Virus record (IMG/VR): IMGVR_UViG_3300041016_001238
Coordinates: 1 to 32,874 of that record
Length of the DNA: 32,874 nt
Origin: a virus
Strand: one strand, 5' to 3'
Shown piece by piece: positions 28,568 to 32,874 of the stretch; position 1 is the first letter of the stretch; each line of letters starts with the position of its first letter. Both the position numbers and the translations under genes were made by a program. The notes beneath the pieces are model-generated. The model searched no databases. It was given only the letters and a program-made list of their open reading frames with translations, and was not told where the DNA came from.

Positions 28568-30192
28568 TGAGTTCGATAATTGATAAATATAGAAAATATT
28601 CTAATGAAGATGGCAAATCTCGTGATATTTTAAATAGATATAAACAAAAAGAAGATGTTTCTTTAACAAAAGATATTTCTAAACAAGCTGCAATTGGTCT
28701 TGCTAAAGGTTTAGGTGGATCTTATGGTGGATTATTAGAATTAATTGGTGCTAATCCGCAAGAAAACCTAACACAGATACAAAAAGAAAAATTCAAAAAA
28801 GAATCTCAAGAGCCAGCAGAAAAATTAATAGAAATTGAGACAGAAAGTTTAGTACCAGAAGGAACTGGAAGATTACCTACTCGTAAAGATATAGACTCTT
28901 TTATGAAAATATTAGGTATTGAAACTAAACCAGAAACTCCTGCAGGCGCAATTACTTCAGCTGCTACTGAAGCTGCAGGTGGGGTGGCATCTTTTGGAGG
29001 CAATCCTTTACAAATAGCTTTGGCAACAGCCGGTGGAGCTTCTGGTGAATCTATAAGAGAAATGGGTGGCCCTGAATGGTTAGCAACAGCAGTAGATTTA
29101 GGTATTAGCTTTGGAGATATTTTAAAAAAAGCTCCTGGATATTTACAAAAGACCGTAACAAAAAAGCCTTCAGGTTTGAGTGTTCGTAAATTAGAATCTT
29201 TAAAAAAACCGACTACTGTAACTCGTGGCACTGAAAAAAGAGCTGTTGAATCAATTGGTAGAGAATTTAAAGATATCGCAGAAGATTTACAGGCTTCTAA
29301 TAAAAAACATCTTAAAACATTTAGAGAAGATCCTTTATTTGAATCTAAATTATCTGAAGGATATGAAAAATTAGGTCAATCCGCATCTGAAGTTATTAAA
29401 ACAGTTCCTTCTACTACTTATCAAAAGTCATTAGCTAATCAGTATGCTGAGAGAGGAAAAAAAGGATTTGAGCTTTCTGATGTAGAAAAAAAATATAGAA
29501 AAGAAATTATAGATTCTCTTCCTGAAAATAGAGGAAAAAAATTTACTCTTACTCAATTATTTGATCAATATAAGAAAAATAATGGTGAAATAAAAAAATA
29601 TGCTCCTTTTGGTCCTAGTGCTGTAGAAAATGAAGTTAAAAGAGATATTTTATTATCTAAGAATAAAGCTATTGCAGAAACTATAGAAAAAGATTTTAGA
29701 AATTTTCCTCAGTCCAAGGAATTTAGTGAGCTTAACAAAGCTTGGAGTGAATCTCAGAAAATTAAAACTGTAGATAGCTTTGTAGATTCTATCTTTCCTA
29801 AAGGAGAAATAGATTTTAAAAAAGCTCAAAAAGCTTTATCAGCTAGCAAAACTTCTAGAAATTTAGAAAATGCTTTAGGTAAAGAGCAGTTTAAAAAATT
29901 TAAAACAGTTGTTAGTGATTTAATGAGTTATGATCAGGGTCTTTCTTTAATGAAATCCCAAGGACTTTCTCTTGATGATTTAGGAAAATATGGTAAAGCT
30001 ATGCTTGTTAAGCCAAAATTTGCTAAAGCTCAAATTATTAAAGAAGAATTATCTAAATTATGGAGAAGAGGTTTGGCTGATCCGCAATTTACAAGAGATT
30101 GGGCTAAAGCTTTAAAATTATTTAATTCTGGTAAAATACCACAAGCCTTAGAAGAAACTTTAAAGTTATCAAAAGAATTGGAACAGGACTAA
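28567..30192 (+). CDS. Probable DNA-ejection/internal virion protein 3
   Basis: 541 residues. Early Gly/Ala-rich amphipathic segments (Ala-Ile-Gly-Leu-Ala-Lys-Gly-Leu-Gly-Gly, about 38-60; a Gly/Ala/Ser-rich stretch about 128-185 with Ala-Thr-Ala-Val-Asp-Leu-Gly-Ile-Ser-Phe-Gly) could insert into membranes. The remainder (about 190-541) is Lys-rich and helical. Such a plan, large and last in the ejection cluster, fits a gp16-like protein that helps DNA cross the inner membrane. Codon use is strongly A/T-ending. Translation is coupled to the gene before it. Confidence 0.5.
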   Translation: MSSIIDKYRKYSNEDGKSRDILNRYKQKEDVSLTKDISKQAAIGLAKGLGGSYGGLLELIGANPQENLTQIQKEKFKKESQEPAEKLIEIETESLVPEGTGRLPTRKDIDSFMKILGIETKPETPAGAITSAATEAAGGVASFGGNPLQIALATAGGASGESIREMGGPEWLATAVDLGISFGDILKKAPGYLQKTVTKKPSGLSVRKLESLKKPTTVTRGTEKRAVESIGREFKDIAEDLQASNKKHLKTFREDPLFESKLSEGYEKLGQSASEVIKTVPSTTYQKSLANQYAERGKKGFELSDVEKKYRKEIIDSLPENRGKKFTLTQLFDQYKKNNGEIKKYAPFGPSAVENEVKRDILLSKNKAIAETIEKDFRNFPQSKEFSELNKAWSESQKIKTVDSFVDSIFPKGEIDFKKAQKALSASKTSRNLENALGKEQFKKFKTVVSDLMSYDQGLSLMKSQGLSLDDLGKYGKAMLVKPKFAKAQIIKEELSKLWRRGLADPQFTRDWAKALKLFNSGKIPQALEETLKLSKELEQD

Positions 30193-30281
30193 TCAGTAAA
30201 TAACGCTATGATTAATGCAATATGAAATACTGCATAAATTATGATAATTGATATTGAAACAATCCATATAAAACAACACAT
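30189..30281 (-). CDS. Small hydrophobic membrane peptide (30 aa)
   Basis: ATG at 30281 (minus strand) with AAAAGGA nine bases upstream. The product starts Met-Cys-Cys-Phe-Ile-Trp-Ile-Val and is one continuous hydrophobic helix of about 25 residues ending Phe-Thr-Asp. It follows the ribbon-helix-helix-like gene by 15 bases, so the two form a small operon. Its end overlaps the stop codon of the ejection gene on the other strand. The arrangement of DNA-binding protein plus membrane peptide could be an addiction or lysis-timing module; speculative. Confidence 0.5.
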   Translation of the reverse strand: MCCFIWIVSISIIIIYAVFHIALIIALFTD

Positions 30282-30296
30282 AATGGATTCCTTTTT

Positions 30297-30479
30297 TTAC
30301 TTAATTAATCCATATTTAATCTTATTAATGTTTTCTTCGTAATCTTCCATATTTTCCACAAAATGCCTAACAAGTTCGGATGTTTGTTTAGGAATGGACA
30401 ACTTATTTTTTACACAAATTACTTTATATCTTTGATATAAAACGGGATGAATCCTAAGCCTTAAAACACGTTCTTCCAT
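30297..30479 (-). CDS. Ribbon-helix-helix-like small DNA-binding protein (60 aa)
   Basis: A 60-residue protein whose N-terminus Glu-Arg-Val-Leu-Arg-Leu-Arg-Ile-His-Pro has the alternating strand of ribbon-helix-helix (Arc/CopG-type) regulators, followed by two helices (Leu-Tyr-Gln-Arg-Tyr-Lys-Val-Ile and Ile-Pro-Lys-Gln-Thr-Ser-Glu-Leu-Val-Arg-His-Phe-Val). It lacks a clear Gly in the turn. The region directly before its ATG holds an inverted repeat GTGTA-ATTA-TACAC (30483-30496), a likely operator for autoregulation. It is divergent from the fibre gene at 30579. Confidence 0.55.
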   Translation of the reverse strand: MEERVLRLRIHPVLYQRYKVICVKNKLSIPKQTSELVRHFVENMEDYEENINKIKYGLIK

Positions 30480-30482
30480 AAT

Positions 30483-30534
30483 GTGTAATTATACACTGTT
30501 AATAATTAAATATCCATATTTTTATTCGAATAAA
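30483..30534. promoter_or_regulatory. Operator-like dyads between divergent genes
   Basis: Two symmetric sites: GTGTA/TACAC with a 4-base centre (30483-30496), right at the start of the RHH-like gene, and TTTATTCGAATAAA (30521-30534), a perfect 14-base palindrome 45 bases before the fibre ATG. The region is AT-rich, but a perfect 14-mer with a central CG is not expected by chance in so short a space. They may be bound by the small regulator and could control the fibre genes. Confidence 0.45.
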
Positions 30535-30578
30535 TCTTTCACCAGAATAAAGTAAGGTTAAAAAATAAGAAGGTTTAA

Positions 30579-31643
30579 ATGTCATATCCACAAAACACAA
30601 TTTCAGTTTACACAGTAGGTGCGGGTTCATCCTCTTTAAATGCACAAACCCCAGTAGTTCAAAAAAGAGCTCCATCTACACAAGATATTTTATATAGAAT
30701 AGGTCAGCTTTGGGTTGATTCTGTAGGTAAAAGTTCATACCAATTAATAACGTTATCCTCATCAAATGGATTAACAATAGCTACATGGAATCTTTTGGCA
30801 ACTAATACAGGTCCTTTAAATACTTTACAAGGTAGCACAGGCGGTGTTATTGCCCCAATAGCAGGGAATCTAACGATTGCTGCTGGTACAGGTATGCTAT
30901 CTACAGTAGGGACAGCTGGAACAATCACCCTTAACGTTAACTTCGCGGCTCCTCCGGCTCTTGGCTCAGGAACTCCCGCTGCTGTATCTGCTACTACTCT
31001 TTCTGCAACATCTGGTATCTCGGTTACCGGAGGCGATATAATAAACTCTCATAGCAATGCTGGGACAGATGTAACAATTGAAGTCACAAACTCAAACAAC
31101 ACTAACGGAGCTTCTAGATCAGGTTTGGAGATAGCAACAGGTGGTGCATCTTCTGGCGATCCATATCTGAGCTTTGAGATTAGCGGTGTTGCAGCTTCTA
31201 CAATGACCATGGGCCTTGATAATTCAGCATCTGACCTGTTTGTAATCTCTAACAGTAGTTCGCTTGGAACATCTAACGCTCTGGCTCTATCACAAGCAGG
31301 GGCTTTGACTGCTACCACTACTCTTACAGCAACTCTTGGTGATATTACAGCTACTAACGGTAACTTGTCACTTGCCACAGCTGGAAATAAACTTCTTATT
31401 GCCGCCACTAGTTCAGCAACATGCTCAGCTGGTACATTTGCGTTATCGGGTGCTGCTACAACAGTTATTTCTAACTCAGCTATTACAGCGAGTTCGCTAA
31501 TCTTGCTAACAACTCAAGCTCTTGGTACAGTGGTAGTAGCATCAACTTTAGCGGTAACAAGCAAAATTGCTGCAACAAGTTTTACTGTTACACCATCACA
31601 AGCTACAGATACAAGCACAGTTGCGTATATAATTATTAACTAA
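30579..31643 (+). CDS. Tail fibre-like protein, paralogue of the junction-spanning fibre
   Basis: 354 residues, beta-rich and low in charge. Its N-terminal ~110 residues share an order of motifs with the protein starting at 32244: Tyr-x-Ile-Gly-Gln-x-Trp, a Ser-x-Tyr/Trp-x-Leu strand, Ser-x-Asn-Gly-Leu, Asn/Thr-Trp, then Gly-Gly-(Val/Pro)-Ile and Gly-Asn. This is probably the virion-attachment domain common to both. A central Ser-Gly-Asp-Pro-Tyr ... Gly-Leu-Asp-Asn-Ser-Ala-Ser-Asp ... Leu-Gly-Thr-Ser-Asn module (about 190-230) matches the two repeats in the other fibre. It lacks the long distal part, so it may be a short fibre or a base for the longer one. Confidence 0.65.
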   Translation: MSYPQNTISVYTVGAGSSSLNAQTPVVQKRAPSTQDILYRIGQLWVDSVGKSSYQLITLSSSNGLTIATWNLLATNTGPLNTLQGSTGGVIAPIAGNLTIAAGTGMLSTVGTAGTITLNVNFAAPPALGSGTPAAVSATTLSATSGISVTGGDIINSHSNAGTDVTIEVTNSNNTNGASRSGLEIATGGASSGDPYLSFEISGVAASTMTMGLDNSASDLFVISNSSSLGTSNALALSQAGALTATTTLTATLGDITATNGNLSLATAGNKLLIAATSSATCSAGTFALSGAATTVISNSAITASSLILLTTQALGTVVVASTLAVTSKIAATSFTVTPSQATDTSTVAYIIIN

Positions 31644-31654
31644 TAAGGCTGATA

Positions 31655-31918
31655 ATGATTAAAAATATCTCCAGACTCGAACATGTAATTAATGAAAAAT
31701 TATATCATTTTACCTGCGATATGGATTCGCCCATAGAAAATGTAAAAGATGCTCTTTTTCAATTTATGAAATACGTTGGTCAAATAGAAGATAATATTAA
31801 ACAACAACAAGCTAAACAAGCAGCAGATCAAGCAGTGGCAGAACCTCTTCCTGTTTCTGATGCGGTACAAGAATGTGAATCCGTAAAAGAGAGTGAATCA
31901 TGTCCTCAACATTTATAA
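31655..31918 (+). CDS. Small conserved helical phage protein (87 aa)
   Basis: Begins 11 bases after the fibre stop. N-terminal half: Ile-Ser-Arg-Leu-Glu-His-Val-Ile-Asn-Glu-Lys and Pro-Ile-Glu-Asn-Val-Lys-Asp-Ala-Leu-Phe-Gln-Phe-Met-Lys-Tyr-Val-Gly (about 6-43) is a helical domain that I recall in small proteins beside fibre genes. The C-terminal half is a Gln/Ala/Glu/Ser-rich tail. Its end overlaps the next gene by 19 bases in another frame. A fibre chaperone is possible. Confidence 0.5.
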   Translation: MIKNISRLEHVINEKLYHFTCDMDSPIENVKDALFQFMKYVGQIEDNIKQQQAKQAADQAVAEPLPVSDAVQECESVKESESCPQHL

Positions 31919-32235
31919 GCAACGCCATTCCACTACCTCAGATCGCAGTAGCTTTTGGAAGTATTAGCGCATCGTATTCTAATGTAGGGCAGTTTACTTC
32001 TCCTGTTACGGTAATGAAATTTGTATCTACATTAAATGCAGCAGTAACAATATCTTTTGATGGTATTAGTGATCATATTACAATTCCGGCTGGCAATGCG
32101 AGCACGGTTATATATGAGTTAAATTTTAAAACAAATAGAATGCATTTGCCAGACCCATCTATTTTAGTTAAACAAGTTACTGCGCCCTCTTCAGGAAGTT
32201 TGTACATAAATGCGTTTAGTGCATATATACCGTAA
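31900..32235 (+). CDS. Small beta-rich appendage protein (111 aa)
   Basis: 111 residues with a strand-rich pattern (Val-Thr-Val-Met-Lys-Phe-Val-Ser-Thr-Leu, Val-Thr-Ile-Ser-Phe-Asp-Gly, Ile-Thr-Ile-Pro-Ala-Gly) of the kind seen in small beta-sandwich virion proteins. It overlaps the gene before and is followed after eight bases by the long fibre gene. Likely a fibre-associated minor virion protein; no family recognised. Confidence 0.5.
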   Translation: MSSTFISNAIPLPQIAVAFGSISASYSNVGQFTSPVTVMKFVSTLNAAVTISFDGISDHITIPAGNASTVIYELNFKTNRMHLPDPSILVKQVTAPSSGSLYINAFSAYIP

Positions 32236-32243
32236 GGATTGAT

Positions 32244-32874
32244 ATGTCATCCCAGAATACTTTTCAGCATGCCCAAATAGTATACTCCCGATCTGGGGGT
32301 ATTGCGTCTACTGGTGGCAATCTAGTGATGACTCGAAATCCTAATACGTACGATGTTTCCTATGTTATTGGACAATTTTGGCAAAATACCCAAAATACCT
32401 CAATATGGTATTTAAACAGCCAGACTTCTGCTAATGGCCTGCTACAGTCAAATTGGGTAGCAATTGCGAGCACATTAAATTCTATCTCTGACACTGTTAA
32501 TACTCCTGTATACCCCTCGTCTGGTTTATCTATACCTCCAGATAATATTCAATTAGTAGGTGCCAGTGGTATTAGTATTGTCTCTAATGCAGTCGCAAAT
32601 TTATTAACTATTTCTGCTACAGGAACAATAGGCCAAACAATTACAGGAAATACGGGTGGACCCCTTATTCCAACTCTAGGTAATTGGAATATATTGGGTG
32701 ATGGTAGCATAACAAGTATTGGTTCGGGAAGTACGCTTACTGTAGAGCTTACGGGTCTTACTAACCATGCGGTTTTAGTGGGTGCAGGCACAACTACTAT
32801 AACAAAGGTAGGTCCTACAGCCACCATTGGCCAGGTGTTGCAATCAGCAGGGGCATCAGCGGACCCAGCTTTTT
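32244..32874 (+). CDS. Tail fibre-like protein, N-terminal part (continues at 1-1469)
   Basis: Starts at ATG 32244 with AAGGA seven bases upstream. It encodes the attachment-type N-terminal domain (about 1-85, paralogous to the start of the 30579 gene) and the first Gly/Thr/Ile-rich beta repeats, including Gly-Gly-Pro-Leu-Ile-Pro and Val-Gly-Ala-Gly-Thr-Thr-Thr-Ile, a signature frequent in bacterial and phage beta-strand surface proteins. The reading frame is open to the window end. With the 21-base overlap removed it continues in frame at base 3 of the window to the stop at 1469, for a full product of about 692 residues. Confidence 0.75.
   Translation, partial: MSSQNTFQHAQIVYSRSGGIASTGGNLVMTRNPNTYDVSYVIGQFWQNTQNTSIWYLNSQTSANGLLQSNWVAIASTLNSISDTVNTPVYPSSGLSIPPDNIQLVGASGISIVSNAVANLLTISATGTIGQTITGNTGGPLIPTLGNWNILGDGSITSIGSGSTLTVELTGLTNHAVLVGAGTTTITKVGPTATIGQVLQSAGASADPAF
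32854..32874. repeat. 21-bp terminal overlap identical to 1-21 (circular contig closure)
   Basis: The last 21 bases equal the first 21. Because the overlap lies inside one continuous reading frame, it is best explained as the assembler's end overlap on a circular or circularly permuted molecule rather than as a biological repeat or attachment site. Confidence 0.9.

Noticed and set aside
28806-29231. 141-codon minus-strand ORF inside the third ejection gene, and similar antisense ORFs in the fibre genes
   Set aside because: Pro/Ala/Val/Ser-rich shadows typical of antisense reading of biased coding sequence; no ribosome sites.
32854-32874. Terminal repeat as a direct terminal redundancy or attachment core
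   Set aside because: 21 bases inside a coding frame that joins perfectly is what an assembler overlap on a circle produces.

Overview
The window is an AT-rich, tightly packed tailed-phage genome. The first 21 bases are repeated exactly as the last 21 (1-21 = 32854-32874), and the fibre gene that runs off the right end continues in frame at the left end. It is therefore best read as a complete circular or circularly permuted contig of 32,853 bp. Gene order in the structural half (small terminase, large terminase, portal, small head genes, scaffold, coat, connector-like, large hub-like, three ejection-like genes, fibres) follows the P22-type podovirus plan. No integrase, DNA polymerase, endolysin or classical holin was recognised. 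The host cannot be named from sequence. Low GC and coding palindromic inserts in the replication gene would suit a proteobacterial, perhaps intracellular, host, but that is inference.

Layout. 32244->1469 and 30579-32235 hold fibre and tail-appendage genes. 2080-4148 (minus strand) is a recombination block: an ERF-type annealing protein and a YqaJ/lambda-type exonuclease, then a lipoprotein gene flanked by a decayed copy of the exonuclease 3' end. 4196-6594 holds a divergent promoter, a Cro-like regulator, a DUF1064-like nuclease and a replication initiator gene with iterons inside it. 6595-9403 is an accessory stretch of small genes with a structured RNA locus resembling the end/guide RNA of an IS200/IS605 (TnpB) element but with no tnpB. 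9412-20733 is the packaging and head module. 20806-30192 is the connector, tail and ejection module. 30189-30479 is a small minus-strand pair: a ribbon-helix-helix-like protein and a 30-residue membrane peptide.

The most striking property is the load of intervening elements in the two most conserved genes. The large terminase is fractured: its N-terminal 389 residues are followed by an N-terminal intein half, the C-terminal intein half plus the last 35 residues lie on a separate ORF in the same frame, and an out-of-frame zinc-finger homing-nuclease-like ORF overlaps both. The junction falls in the third acidic motif of the terminase nuclease. The major capsid gene is split into three exons (17294-17386, 17629-18180, 19277-19600) by two group I introns. 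Both sit directly after the exon sequence AACTAT, both use the guide GTAGTT, and their P7 helices differ by a compensated base change. The second intron carries a LAGLIDADG endonuclease on the opposite strand. The first has none, but a free-standing HNH endonuclease lies just upstream. Making one virion would thus need protein splicing for the motor and two RNA splicing events for the shell.
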